Origin: an uncultured Ruminococcus sp.
GTDB lineage: Bacteria > Bacillota > Clostridia > Oscillospirales > Ruminococcaceae
Reading direction: 5' to 3'
DNA: 11,617 nt
Assembly: GCA_947173865.1 (NCBI GenBank)
Contig: CAMWGS010000042.1
Coordinates: forward strand, 1 to 11,617
Within the stretch, counting starts at the first letter, position 1. The number at the start of each line of letters is the position of its first letter. The position numbers were made by a program, and so were the translations under genes. This document shows positions 1 to 7,693 of the stretch, piece after piece. The notes under the pieces were generated by a model that worked only from the letters and a program-made list of their open reading frames with translations, was not told the origin of the DNA and searched no databases.

Positions 1-2
1 AT

Positions 3-845
3 AAAATATTTTATGGAAACAATGAAAAAAATTATGGTGACCTTACAAAAATAACTCCTGAAAGTCTACCAGATTTTGATATGCTTATATGCGGATTTCC
101 TTGTCAGACTTTTTCTATAGTTGGAAAACGTGCTGGTTTTGCAGACATGAGAGGGCAGATTATATTTCATATTGAAAATATTTTGAAAGTAAAAAAACCA
201 TCAATGTTTTTGCTTGAAAATGTAAAAGGTCTTATTAGTCATAATAAAGGGAAAACTATATCTTACATTATCAATATGCTTGAATTATGTGGCTATCATG
301 TTGAATATAGGGTTCTCAACAGTGAAAACTATGGTATACCACAAATGCGTGAACGTGTATATATTGCAGGTATAAGCAAGAATATGTTTAATGGTCATAT
401 GAACTGGGAGAACACAAAAATTTCTTCTCATCTTTCTGATTTTCTTGATGAAAAGAATGATTTGATTATATCGGAAAATGACCCTACATTCCTGAAATAT
501 ATAAACAACAAATATAACGCAGGAAAATATAATACTGATTTGTTGATTTCAAAGGAATTATCTGTAATCGACTGGAGACAGTCTGATTTAAGGATTTATG
601 AAAATAAAATTCCTACTTTGAGAACGGGTAGACATGGTATAATTTATGTAAGAAACAGCCAATTTCATAAGCTTTCAGGATATGAATCTTTGCTTTTACA
701 AGGATTTCCTAAAGAAACAGCACAAAAAGTTTTGAACAGCGGTTTAAGTAACAATACTATTCTTTCACTTGCTGGAAACTCCATGACTGTTCCTGTTATA
801 AGTGAAGTATGCAGAATGATGTTAAATAGTGTTAAGGAATCTTAA
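3..845 (+). CDS. DNA (cytosine-5-)-methyltransferase, 5'-truncated by the window edge; probable GCGC specificity
   Basis: Modification half of a type II restriction-modification system: it transfers a methyl group from S-adenosylmethionine to carbon 5 of cytosine in the recognition site. The frame is open from the first bases, and the residues before the ATG at 81 (YGNNEKNYGDLT, then LPDFDMLICGF) look like the normal interior of this family, so 81 is not the true start. Compared with M.HhaI (327 residues), roughly 45-50 N-terminal residues including the SAM-binding FAGxGG motif lie outside the window. Visible motifs are PCQTFS with catalytic Cys at 102-104 (motif IV), ENV at 216-224 (VI), QMRER at 342-356 (VIII) and GNS at 774-782 (X). 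The stop is 2 bases before the endonuclease start, so the pair is probably co-transcribed. The DNA is visibly AT-richer than the fab genes (14 of 60 bases GC in 1-60, against 29 of 60 in 1741-1800), suggesting transfer. GCGC specificity is inferred from the neighbouring HinP1I-like gene. Confidence 0.93.
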   Translation, partial: KIFYGNNEKNYGDLTKITPESLPDFDMLICGFPCQTFSIVGKRAGFADMRGQIIFHIENILKVKKPSMFLLENVKGLISHNKGKTISYIINMLELCGYHVEYRVLNSENYGIPQMRERVYIAGISKNMFNGHMNWENTKISSHLSDFLDEKNDLIISENDPTFLKYINNKYNAGKYNTDLLISKELSVIDWRQSDLRIYENKIPTLRTGRHGIIYVRNSQFHKLSGYESLLLQGFPKETAQKVLNSGLSNNTILSLAGNSMTVPVISEVCRMMLNSVKES

Positions 846-847
846 GT

Positions 848-1596
848 ATGAATAAAAATTTAAAAAAGCTTGGTTCAGAAACAGCCAAAAACGGATTTAA
901 AAATGAACATGAAATTTGTGACAAATTTAATAACTGGCATAACGATGCCGAAGCACAGAAATGGCTTGAAATTATGCAGTATAATTTGAATGAAATTGAA
1001 TATGTAAAAGCAGTTGTATTGCATGGATATAAAGCTGATGTAAATGTTCAAGTACAGATTAAAATGAAAAAGCGATTGATACTGAGAATATTCAGGTAAA
1101 ACTCGTGTCAAATCCAAAGGGATTTAATCAGATAGATAAAAGATGGTTGAAACACTATAAAGAAATTTGGAATATTCCAGATAATATCTATACTCTTTTA
1201 CAGTATTTCACAGGAGAATTAAAACCCTATAAATCAAGAACTAAAAGCAGTAATAGAATGTTTATAACAGAATTTACTGATGATGAACAAAAATCTCTTA
1301 TCAGTTGGATTTCTGATAATAAAACACTTATTGTGACTGATATTATAAAAGGCAGAGGAAAATTCTGTGCCGAATGGATTCTTGTTGCACAAAAAATGAA
1401 TAGTAACGCAAGATGCGTACTAAAAAATATAAACGAGGTTATTCAGCATTATTCATCTGGAAATGTGGAATTAAGTCCAAGGGGTTCAATAAAAATCGGT
1501 AAAATTACTGTGCAGAGAAAAGGTGGTGACGGTGGACGGGAAACTGCCAATATGCTTCAATTTAAAATTAATCCCGCAGAATTATTTGATATATAA
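848..1596 (+). pseudogene. HinP1I-like type II restriction endonuclease (GCGC), frameshifted
   Basis: Two fragments, 848-1099 (83 residues) and the continuation in the -1 frame to 1596, together match recalled R.HinP1I (247 residues) along its whole length. Shared stretches include KAVVL.GYK, QVKLVSN, GFNQIDK, RMF.TEF, NINEV.QHY, LSPRGSI and GRETANMLQFKI, ending ELFDI. Adding one A to the run at 1067-1071 gives a 249-residue protein. It also restores the HinP1I catalytic spacing exactly: Asp64, then 18 residues, then Gln-Val-Lys (Gln at 1093-1095, Lys at 1099-1101); the Ser before the Asp in HinP1I is Ala here. Without repair, translation stops at 1097-1099. A GTG at 1105 could start the C-terminal 163 residues, but that product lacks all three catalytic residues. 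The start at 848 has AAGGA at 834-838, inside the methyltransferase tail. Likely an inactivated gene; a sequencing error or recoding remains possible. Confidence 0.88.
1067..1071 (+). other. Frameshift site in the endonuclease gene (A5 where A6 is expected)
   Basis: In the upstream frame these bases read AAA AAG, then CGA. One more A gives AAA AAA GCG ATT GAT and joins the N-terminal half to the C-terminal half with the HinP1I spacing intact. A ribosome slipping back one base after AAG would make the same protein. The preceding base is G (from ATG), so this is not the canonical A-AAA-AAG heptamer, and I see no clear downstream stimulatory structure. Confidence 0.8.
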
Positions 1597-1615
1597 ATAA
1601 GGAGGAATATAATTT

Positions 1616-2356
1616 ATGGCTACAGCAATTATTACAGGTGCATCACAAGGTATCGGTGCGTGCATAGCAAAGAGACTTGCAAAGGACGGTTTTGACGTTG
1701 TTATAAATCACTATCCGAGCGACAGCGACAAGGAAAAGGCTGTTGCGGTTGCTGAGGAATGCAGAGCATTCGGCATAAAGGCTGAGTGTTATTCTGCTGA
1801 CGTTTCAAAGTACGAGGACTGCGAAAACATGGTTAAGCAGATAAAGGCCGATTTCGGCACTATCGACGCTCTTGTAAACAATGCAGGTATTACAAAGGAC
1901 AGTCTTCTTGCAAGAATGACTGAGGATGCTTATGACGCTGTTATTGCAGTAAACCAGAAAAGCGTCTATAACATGATGAAGAATGTCTGTAGTGTTATGA
2001 TGAAACAGAAACACGGCAGAATCGTCAATGTTTCATCTGTTGCAGGACTCTACGGAAACGCAGGACAGGTTAATTATTCGGCATCAAAGGCTGCTATAAT
2101 CGGCATGACAAAGAGTGTCGCAAAGGAATACGGCAGAAAGAATATTACCTGTAATGCCGTTGCTCCGGGACTTATCCGCACTCCAATGACAGACGTTCTT
2201 TCTGATGACTTAAAGGCTAAAATGCTTGAAGCCGTTGCCCTCAGAAGATACGGTGAACCCGAAGAAATCGCTTCTGTTGTTTCGTTCCTTGTCTCAGAAG
2301 ATGCTTCTTACATTACAGGACAGGTTATTGAAATTTCAGGCGGTCTTTCAATGTAA
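1616..2356 (+). CDS. fabG: 3-oxoacyl-[acyl-carrier-protein] reductase
   Basis: NADPH-dependent reduction of beta-ketoacyl-ACP to 3-hydroxyacyl-ACP, the first reductive step of type II fatty-acid elongation in the cytosol. It is a short-chain dehydrogenase of 246 residues, the usual FabG length. The cofactor-binding TGASQGIG is at residues 7-14, NNAG at 88-91, and the catalytic set is Asn113, Ser141, Tyr154 and Lys158 (YSASK). The FabG-typical GNAGQVNY and PG-I-TPMT stretches are present. The start is set by AAGGAGG at 1599-1605, ten bases before the ATG. Only 19 bases separate it from the endonuclease stop, with no terminator or usable promoter visible, so transcription probably enters from upstream. 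GC content rises abruptly here relative to the restriction genes. It is followed by fabF after 33 bases. Confidence 0.97.
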   Translation: MATAIITGASQGIGACIAKRLAKDGFDVVINHYPSDSDKEKAVAVAEECRAFGIKAECYSADVSKYEDCENMVKQIKADFGTIDALVNNAGITKDSLLARMTEDAYDAVIAVNQKSVYNMMKNVCSVMMKQKHGRIVNVSSVAGLYGNAGQVNYSASKAAIIGMTKSVAKEYGRKNITCNAVAPGLIRTPMTDVLSDDLKAKMLEAVALRRYGEPEEIASVVSFLVSEDASYITGQVIEISGGLSM

Positions 2357-2389
2357 TTATTTTGAAAATACTTTAAGAAAGGATTATTT

Positions 2390-3640
2390 ATGAGTAAAAG
2401 AGTTGTTATTACAGGAATGGGTGCTGTTACCCCGCTTGGAACTGGCGTTGAAAAGTTCTGGGAAGGAATTAAAGCCAATAAATTAGGCATTTCATATATT
2501 GATATGTTCGATACCACAAATACAGGAGTTAAAATCGCAGGCATTGTACGTGATTTTGACGAGTCTGCATATTATGATGTAAAAGGCTGTTTCGACAAGA
2601 AAGAAGCCAAGCGTATGGACACATTCACAAAGTATGCTGTTGTTGCCGCACATGAGGCACTTGAAGATGCAGGTACTGATTTCTCTGATATCGACCCTTA
2701 CAGAGCAGGTGTCATTGTCGGTTCGGGTATCGGCGGTATTGACCTTACCATAAATGAACACAACAAATACCTTACCAAAGGTACAAATAGAATTTCAGTG
2801 TTTTATGTTCCTATGATGATAAGCAATATGGCAGCAGGTACTATCTCAATGAAAACAGGTTTCAGAGGTGCTAATTTCGATGTTACAACTGCCTGTGCTT
2901 CAGGTACTCACTCAATCGGCGAAGCTTTTAGAAAAATCAAGGACGGTTATCTTGATGTATGTCTTGCAGGAGGCAGTGAAAGCACACACGAAGAATTTAC
3001 TTTCGGCGGATTTGCAAATATGAAAGCTCTTACAAAATCCGACGACCTTGAACGTGCTTCCGTTCCGTTCGACAAGGAAAGAAGCGGTTTTGTTCTTGGT
3101 GAAGGAAGTGCCGTACTCGTTCTTGAGGAATATGAACACGCAAAGGCAAGAGGTGCTAAAATATATGCGGAAGTTGCAGGATACGGTGCAACCTGTGACG
3201 CTTATCACATGACTTCCCCGATGCCTACAGGTGAAGCCGCAGGAATGGGAATGTCTCTTGCAATGCAGGAAGCAGGTCTGAAACCGTCCGCCATTGATTA
3301 TATCAACGCTCACGGTACTTCTACAGGTCTTAACGATAAATACGAAACCGCCGCTGTAAAACTTGCTTTCGGTGAGGAAGCATATAACGTGAAGATTAAT
3401 TCAACAAAGTCCATGATAGGACATCTCCTCGGTGCGGCAGGTGCAGTTGAAGCGGTTGTTGTGGCTAAATCAATTCAGGAGGGACTTATTCACAGAACTG
3501 TCGGCTATAAAGTTCCCGATGAAGAATGTGACCTTAATTATTGTACTGAGGGGAATATCCAGCAGGAAGTTAATGCCGCCCTTTCAAACTCTCTCGGTTT
3601 CGGCGGTCACAATGCTACTCTCTGCTTTAAAAAAATCTGA
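2390..3640 (+). CDS. fabF: Beta-ketoacyl-ACP synthase II
   Basis: Condensing enzyme that extends acyl-ACP by two carbons using malonyl-ACP. At 416 residues it has the normal KAS II length. The Cys-His-His triad is visible: Cys169 in TACASG, His308 in NAHGTST and His345 in GHLLGA, with the conserved Lys340 in NSTKSMIGH. A glycine-rich SNSLGFGGHNA stretch close to the C-terminus is also typical. AAAGGA at 2378-2383, six bases before the ATG, supports the start. The FabB alternative is less likely given the length, the clostridial position between fabG and accB, and overall resemblance to FabF. The next gene, accB, starts 17 bases downstream, so the two are almost certainly on one transcript. 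Confidence 0.97.
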   Translation: MSKRVVITGMGAVTPLGTGVEKFWEGIKANKLGISYIDMFDTTNTGVKIAGIVRDFDESAYYDVKGCFDKKEAKRMDTFTKYAVVAAHEALEDAGTDFSDIDPYRAGVIVGSGIGGIDLTINEHNKYLTKGTNRISVFYVPMMISNMAAGTISMKTGFRGANFDVTTACASGTHSIGEAFRKIKDGYLDVCLAGGSESTHEEFTFGGFANMKALTKSDDLERASVPFDKERSGFVLGEGSAVLVLEEYEHAKARGAKIYAEVAGYGATCDAYHMTSPMPTGEAAGMGMSLAMQEAGLKPSAIDYINAHGTSTGLNDKYETAAVKLAFGEEAYNVKINSTKSMIGHLLGAAGAVEAVVVAKSIQEGLIHRTVGYKVPDEECDLNYCTEGNIQQEVNAALSNSLGFGGHNATLCFKKI

Positions 3641-3657
3641 ATAAGGAGTTAAACCGA

Positions 3658-4116
3658 ATGGATAAAATTTACGGACAGTTTGACATTGAAACCATAGAAA
3701 AACTCGCTGAAATTGTCAGCAGTAAAAACCTTTCTGAAATAACCCTTTCAAACGGCGACAATTCAATTACTGTAAAAGGTCAGAAAGTTCAGGTTGTACA
3801 GTCGGTACAGGCTCAGGCAGTTCCGCAGGTCAATGCACCTGCTCCGTCTGTTTCCGAAAACAAGACAGCAGATACCATAAGCGGAAATATAGTAAAGTCC
3901 CCTATTGTGGGAACTTTCTACGCCGCACCGTCACCCGACAAGCCTGCATTTGTAAAAGTCGGCGATACTGTCAAAAAAGGCGACGTTATTATGATTATCG
4001 AGTCAATGAAGCTAATGAATGAAATTCAGTCGGACTTTGACGGCATTGTTGAAAAGATTCTTGTTTCCGACGGTCAGGCAGTTGAATATGACCAGCCTAT
4101 TATGATAATCAAGTAA
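3658..4116 (+). CDS. accB: Biotin carboxyl carrier protein of acetyl-CoA carboxylase
   Basis: Carries the carboxylated biotin between biotin carboxylase and carboxyltransferase in acetyl-CoA carboxylase, which makes malonyl-CoA. The 152 residues divide into an N-terminal segment (about 1-43), a flexible Ala/Pro/Gln/Val-rich linker (about 44-66) and a C-terminal biotinyl domain (about 77-152). The biotin-attachment motif ESMKLMNEI places the biotinylated lysine at residue 118. SPIVGTFYAAPSP at 81-93 is typical of AccB. AAGGAG stands at 3643-3648 before the ATG. The stop codon overlaps an alternative fabZ ATG at 4116. Confidence 0.96.
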   Translation: MDKIYGQFDIETIEKLAEIVSSKNLSEITLSNGDNSITVKGQKVQVVQSVQAQAVPQVNAPAPSVSENKTADTISGNIVKSPIVGTFYAAPSPDKPAFVKVGDTVKKGDVIMIIESMKLMNEIQSDFDGIVEKILVSDGQAVEYDQPIMIIK

Positions 4117-4123
4117 TGAATAC

Positions 4124-4130
4124 AGGAGGG
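4124..4130 (+). promoter_or_regulatory. Ribosome binding site deciding the fabZ start
   Basis: AGGAGGG lies six bases before the ATG at 4137. The in-frame upstream ATG at 4116, which overlaps the accB stop, has no comparable site, so 4137 is preferred. Confidence 0.8.
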
Positions 4131-4136
4131 AATAAA

Positions 4137-4577
4137 ATGTCAGATATACTTATGAACAAAGAGCAGATTATGGAAATTATTCCGCACCGTGACCCATTTC
4201 TTCTTATCGACGAAATAGTTGAAATGGAAGTCGGTGTTAAGGTAAAGGCAAGAAAATATATAAAGGAAGATGATTTCTGGTTTAAGGGACATTTTCCGAA
4301 CTACCCAGTAACTCCTGGTGTTCTCATGATTGAAATGCTTGCACAGGCAGGTGCGGTGTGTATGCTTTCAAAGCCTGAATTCAGTGGAAAAATAGGTCTT
4401 TTCGGTGGTATCGACAAGGCTAAATTCAGAAGACAGGTTGTACCCAGAGACGTTCTTGACCTTGAAGTTGAAGTTATAAAGCAGAGAGGACCTGTCGCAA
4501 CGTGTAAGGCTCTTGCGTCTGTTGACGGTGAAAGAGCTGTTTCATGTGAAATAACCTGTGTTGTTGCAGATAAATAA
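4137..4577 (+). CDS. fabZ: 3-hydroxyacyl-ACP dehydratase FabZ
   Basis: Dehydrates 3-hydroxyacyl-ACP to trans-2-enoyl-ACP in fatty-acid elongation. From the 4137 start it is 146 residues, the normal hot-dog-fold FabZ size. PHRDPFLLID is at residues 16-25. The catalytic region GHFPNYPVTPGVLMIE contains His52 and Glu66, the catalytic pair. The in-frame ATG at 4116 would add only seven residues (MNTGGNK) and lacks a good ribosome binding site. The gene lies 11 bases before accC, in the standard clostridial fabF-accB-fabZ-accC order. FabA is excluded by the sequence type and context. No enoyl-ACP reductase is seen in the window, so the product of this step must be reduced by an enzyme encoded elsewhere. 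Confidence 0.96.
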   Translation: MSDILMNKEQIMEIIPHRDPFLLIDEIVEMEVGVKVKARKYIKEDDFWFKGHFPNYPVTPGVLMIEMLAQAGAVCMLSKPEFSGKIGLFGGIDKAKFRRQVVPRDVLDLEVEVIKQRGPVATCKALASVDGERAVSCEITCVVADK

Positions 4578-4588
4578 AGGAGCAGACG

Positions 4589-5944
4589 ATGTTCAGAAAA
4601 GTTTTGATTGCCAACAGGGGAGAAATTGCGGTACGCATCATAAGAGCGTGCCGTGAGCTTGGTGTACGTTGTGTTGCTGTTTATTCGACAGCAGACAGAA
4701 ACTCCCTCCATGCACAGATTGCCGACGAGGCTGTTTGTATAGGACCTCCCGCAACTAAAGACAGCTACCTTAACATGAATGCAATTATTCAGGCTGCTCT
4801 TAACTGCGGTGCGGAAGCTATTCACCCAGGTTTCGGATTTCTTTCGGAAAATGCCGAATTTGCACGTCTCTGCGAAGAATATGGAATAGTTTTCATAGGT
4901 CCTTCATATAACTCAATAGAAATGCTCGGCAACAAGGCTGCCGCAAAGGAAACTATGAAGAATGCGGGGGTACCTGTTATTCCCGGTTCGGAAGGTGCTG
5001 TTTCGTCTGTTGAGGAAGCAAGGGAAATTGCCGAAAAAGCAGGATATCCGATACTTGTTAAAGCGTCGGCAGGCGGTGGCGGACGTGGAATAAGACGTGT
5101 TGACAACCCCGAAGAACTTGAGGCACAAATGGAATCCGCACAGCGTGAAGCAAAGAATTATTTCGGTGACGACGCTGTTTATATCGAAAAGTTCCTTATT
5201 AATCCGCACCATGTTGAAATACAGCTTCTTGCCGACAAAATGGGCAATTATGTCTATCTTGGTGAGCGTGACTGTTCGATGCAGAGAAGAAATCAGAAAG
5301 TTATTGAGGAGTGTCCGAGTCCGATAGTTAATGACGAACTCCGTAAAAAAATGGGCGAAGCTGCCGTGACTGCCGCAAAGCAGTGCGGATATTACAATGC
5401 AGGTACTATTGAGTTTCTTGTGGACGAAAACCGTGATTTCTACTTTATGGAAATGAATACACGTATTCAGGTTGAACACCCTATCACAGAAGAAGTCACA
5501 GGAGTTGACCTCGTAAAGTCTCAGATTGAAATTGCCGCAGATATGCCACTTAGTGTAAAGCAGGAAGATATAAAACTTAACGGTCATGCTATTGAGTGCA
5601 GAATAAATGCGGAAAATCCCGAACTTGATTTCCGTCCCTCACCTGGAACTATTACGGCTCTTTATATGCCGGGTGGTCCGGGAATAAGAATTGACGGTGC
5701 GGTTTATCAGGGTTACACAATCACCCCCTATTACGATTCAATGATAAGCAAGCTTATTGCCCACGGTTCTGACAGAGATGACGCTATAAGAAAAATGAAA
5801 TGGGCCTTGTCGGAATTTATCGTTGACGGCGTTGACACAAATATAGATTTTCATCTTGAAATTATAAAACAGACGGATTTCAGAAACGGCATATATGACA
5901 TCGGTTTCCTTAACAGGTACATGGAAAAACATAAAAAGAACTAA
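4589..5944 (+). CDS. accC: Biotin carboxylase subunit of acetyl-CoA carboxylase
   Basis: ATP-dependent carboxylation of the biotin on AccB with bicarbonate. The 451 residues cover the whole family: an N-terminal domain starting with KVLIANRGEIAVRIIRA, an ATP-grasp domain with Lys116, Lys158 and the glycine loop GGGGRG at 162-167, and a C-terminal domain. The active-site block MEMNTRIQVEHP (287-298) contains Glu288, Asn290, Arg292 and Glu296, and Arg338 (ECRIN) matches the catalytic arginine of the E. coli enzyme. There is no fused biotinyl or carboxyltransferase domain, so this is the stand-alone subunit and not a pyruvate carboxylase. AAGGAG at 4576-4581 precedes the ATG. accD follows after 21 bases. 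Confidence 0.97.
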   Translation: MFRKVLIANRGEIAVRIIRACRELGVRCVAVYSTADRNSLHAQIADEAVCIGPPATKDSYLNMNAIIQAALNCGAEAIHPGFGFLSENAEFARLCEEYGIVFIGPSYNSIEMLGNKAAAKETMKNAGVPVIPGSEGAVSSVEEAREIAEKAGYPILVKASAGGGGRGIRRVDNPEELEAQMESAQREAKNYFGDDAVYIEKFLINPHHVEIQLLADKMGNYVYLGERDCSMQRRNQKVIEECPSPIVNDELRKKMGEAAVTAAKQCGYYNAGTIEFLVDENRDFYFMEMNTRIQVEHPITEEVTGVDLVKSQIEIAADMPLSVKQEDIKLNGHAIECRINAENPELDFRPSPGTITALYMPGGPGIRIDGAVYQGYTITPYYDSMISKLIAHGSDRDDAIRKMKWALSEFIVDGVDTNIDFHLEIIKQTDFRNGIYDIGFLNRYMEKHKKN

Positions 5945-5965
5945 ACACGAAGTACGGTGAAATAA

Positions 5966-6817
5966 ATGTTTGAAGATTTTTTTAAGGTTGTAAAAAAGCG
6001 TTTCAATGACGGCAGTGACGAAGACAAAAGTGAGACATTCAAATGTCCGAGATGTCAGAGCAGTGTACTTCTTGAACGCTATGAGGAACTACACAGAGTT
6101 TGTCCGAACTGCAATTATCATGGCAGACTTTCGGTTTCGGAAAGAATCGCCATTACTGTTGACAGGGACAGCTTTAAGGAATTTGATGCCGAAATGGTCA
6201 GCGGAAATCCCATAGACTTTCCGCATTACGCCGAAAAACAGCAGGAACTCCGTGAAAAGACAGGTCTGAAAGATTCTGTTATTACAGGTACGGCTACAAT
6301 AAAAGGCTCTCCTACCGTTATAGGCATTATGGATTCACATTATATAATGGGTTCTATGGGAAGCGTCACAGGCGAAAAGATTACACGTGCCTTTGAGTAT
6401 GCAACGGAAAATTCACTGCCCGTTATTATGTTCACAGCTTCGGGCGGTGCAAGAATGCAGGAAGGTATTGTTTCCCTTATGCAGATGGCTAAAACGTCGG
6501 GAGCTGTAAAGCTTCACAGCGATAACGGCGGTCTTTACATAACGGTTATGACCGACCCGACAACAGGCGGAGTAACGGCAAGTTTTGCGTCTCTCGGTGA
6601 TATAATTATTGCTGAACCAAAAGTATTAATAGGCTTTGCGGGCAGACGTGTAATTGAGAGTACTATAAAACAGAAACTCCCCGACGATTTTCAGCTTGCG
6701 GAATTCCAGCACGAAAAAGGTTTTGTGGATATGATTGTTGAACGCAGAAAAATGAGAAGTACTCTCTCTCACCTGCTTAAACTTCACGGTTATTATCCGC
6801 AGGAAAAGGAGGTCTGA
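5966..6817 (+). CDS. accD: Acetyl-CoA carboxylase carboxyltransferase subunit beta
   Basis: Beta half of the carboxyltransferase that moves the carboxyl group from carboxybiotin to acetyl-CoA. The 283-residue protein has the AccD-specific N-terminal zinc ribbon, with Cys27, Cys30, Cys46 and Cys49 in two CPxC pairs. The crotonase-like core carries SGGARMQEG (159-167), PTTGGVTASFA (198-208) and GFAGRRV (223-229), which shape the CoA site. Its ribosome binding site is weak (a GGTGA at 5955-5959), unlike its neighbours; translation may be partly coupled to accC, 21 bases upstream. The tail of this gene contains the ribosome binding site of accA (AAAGGAGGT, 6805-6813), and only three bases separate its stop from the accA start. 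This fits equimolar production of the two subunits. Confidence 0.96.
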   Translation: MFEDFFKVVKKRFNDGSDEDKSETFKCPRCQSSVLLERYEELHRVCPNCNYHGRLSVSERIAITVDRDSFKEFDAEMVSGNPIDFPHYAEKQQELREKTGLKDSVITGTATIKGSPTVIGIMDSHYIMGSMGSVTGEKITRAFEYATENSLPVIMFTASGGARMQEGIVSLMQMAKTSGAVKLHSDNGGLYITVMTDPTTGGVTASFASLGDIIIAEPKVLIGFAGRRVIESTIKQKLPDDFQLAEFQHEKGFVDMIVERRKMRSTLSHLLKLHGYYPQEKEV

Positions 6818-6820
6818 ACT

Positions 6821-7627
6821 ATGGACAATAAAAAATCCACATGGGAACGCATTCAGCTTGTCCACACAAAAGGCAGACCCACTATAAACGACTATATTCC
6901 GCTTATATTTACTGATTTCTACGAAATGCACGGTGACAGGCTTTACGGCGATGACAAGGCTATAACAGGTGGTATCGCAAGGCTTAACAATATCCCTGTA
7001 ACAATTATTGCGGAAGTCAAGGGACGTGACATAAACGAAAACAAAACCTGTAATTTTGCAATGCCACACCCCGAAGGATACAGAAAGGCTCTCCGTCTTG
7101 CAAGGCAGGCTGAAAAATTCCACAGACCCATTATCTGCTTTATCGACACTCCGGGTGCTTTCTGCGGAATATCTGCCGAAGAACGTGGACAGGGTGAGGC
7201 AATCGCCAAGAATATTGCAGAGTTCATGACTCTACGTACACCGATAATTTCGATAATTCTCGGAGAAGCAGGAAGCGGTGGTGCGTTGGCACTCGGAGTA
7301 TGCGACGAACTCGCCATGCTCGAAAACGCTCAGTACTCAGTACTTTCGCCGAGAGGATTCGCAAGTATCCTCTGGAAAGACGCTTCACGTGAACAGGAAG
7401 CAAGCGAAATTATGCGTATTACCGCCGAAGATATGGTTAATCTTGGTGTTGCAGAAACCATTATTGAAGAACCTCTCGGAGGTGCACATAACGATTTAGA
7501 CAAAATTTCAGAAAATATCAAGGAATATTTGTCACTCAAAATTCCTGAAAAATGTAAAAAAGATATTGACGTTTTGCTTAAAGAACGTTATACTAAATTT
7601 AGAAAAATCGGTGAGTTCACAGAATGA
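6821..7627 (+). CDS. accA: Acetyl-CoA carboxylase carboxyltransferase subunit alpha
   Basis: Partner of AccD in the carboxyltransferase heterotetramer. Family motifs are DRLYGDDKAITGG (39-51), DTPGAFCG (109-116), EERGQGEAIA (120-129) and GEAGSGGALALGV (148-160), which form the biotin-side active site, followed by SVLSPRGFASILWKD. At 268 residues it is shorter than E. coli AccA (319), lacking part of the N-terminal extension; the conserved core is complete, so I do not read this as damage. The start is supported by AAAGGAGGT seven bases upstream. With accB, accC and accD it completes a four-subunit acetyl-CoA carboxylase in one cluster. A 66-base gap with a small inverted repeat separates it from acpP. 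Confidence 0.96.
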   Translation: MDNKKSTWERIQLVHTKGRPTINDYIPLIFTDFYEMHGDRLYGDDKAITGGIARLNNIPVTIIAEVKGRDINENKTCNFAMPHPEGYRKALRLARQAEKFHRPIICFIDTPGAFCGISAEERGQGEAIAKNIAEFMTLRTPIISIILGEAGSGGALALGVCDELAMLENAQYSVLSPRGFASILWKDASREQEASEIMRITAEDMVNLGVAETIIEEPLGGAHNDLDKISENIKEYLSLKIPEKCKKDIDVLLKERYTKFRKIGEFTE

Positions 7628-7639
7628 ACCGCTTTTTGA

Positions 7640-7666
7640 TTCCGCAGTATCTGTATTATTGCGGAA
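7640..7666 (+). repeat. Small inverted repeat between accA and acpP
   Basis: TTCCGCA (7640-7646) and TGCGGAA (7660-7666) can form a 7-bp hairpin with a 13-base loop. It has no T-run after it, so it is unlikely to be a terminator. It could be an mRNA processing or stabilising element that lets acpP transcript accumulate separately from the upstream genes; this is inference. Confidence 0.45.
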
Positions 7667-7693
7667 ATAAAATACAATGAGGAGGAAATAACA

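Noticed and set aside
81..845. Methyltransferase starting at ATG 81
   Set aside because: The frame is open and family-like before 81, so the ATG is internal and the gene starts outside the window.
1105..1596. Independent 163-residue protein starting at GTG 1105
   Set aside because: It is the C-terminal part of the HinP1I-like nuclease; the frame continues upstream of 1105 with matching residues, and no ribosome binding site precedes the GTG.
1586..1613. TTGATA-N16-TATAAT resembling a promoter just before fabG
   Set aside because: The start of transcription would fall around 1620, after the fabG ATG at 1616, and the -10 overlaps the spacing between ribosome binding site and start; AT-rich chance match.
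1597..2400. FapR- or FabT-like operator for the fatty-acid cluster
   Set aside because: I found no palindrome of those types before fabG or fabF; if one exists it lies upstream of the window.
4116..4136. fabZ start at the ATG overlapping the accB stop
   Set aside because: Adds seven unconserved residues and has no good ribosome binding site, whereas 4137 has AGGAGGG six bases upstream.
4913..5587. Long minus-strand reading frame opposite accC (and similar ones opposite fabF, fabZ, accA and the beta subunit)
   Set aside because: They are antisense shadows of well-recognised genes, with Cys/His/Phe-rich compositions typical of reversed coding sequence and no family resemblance.
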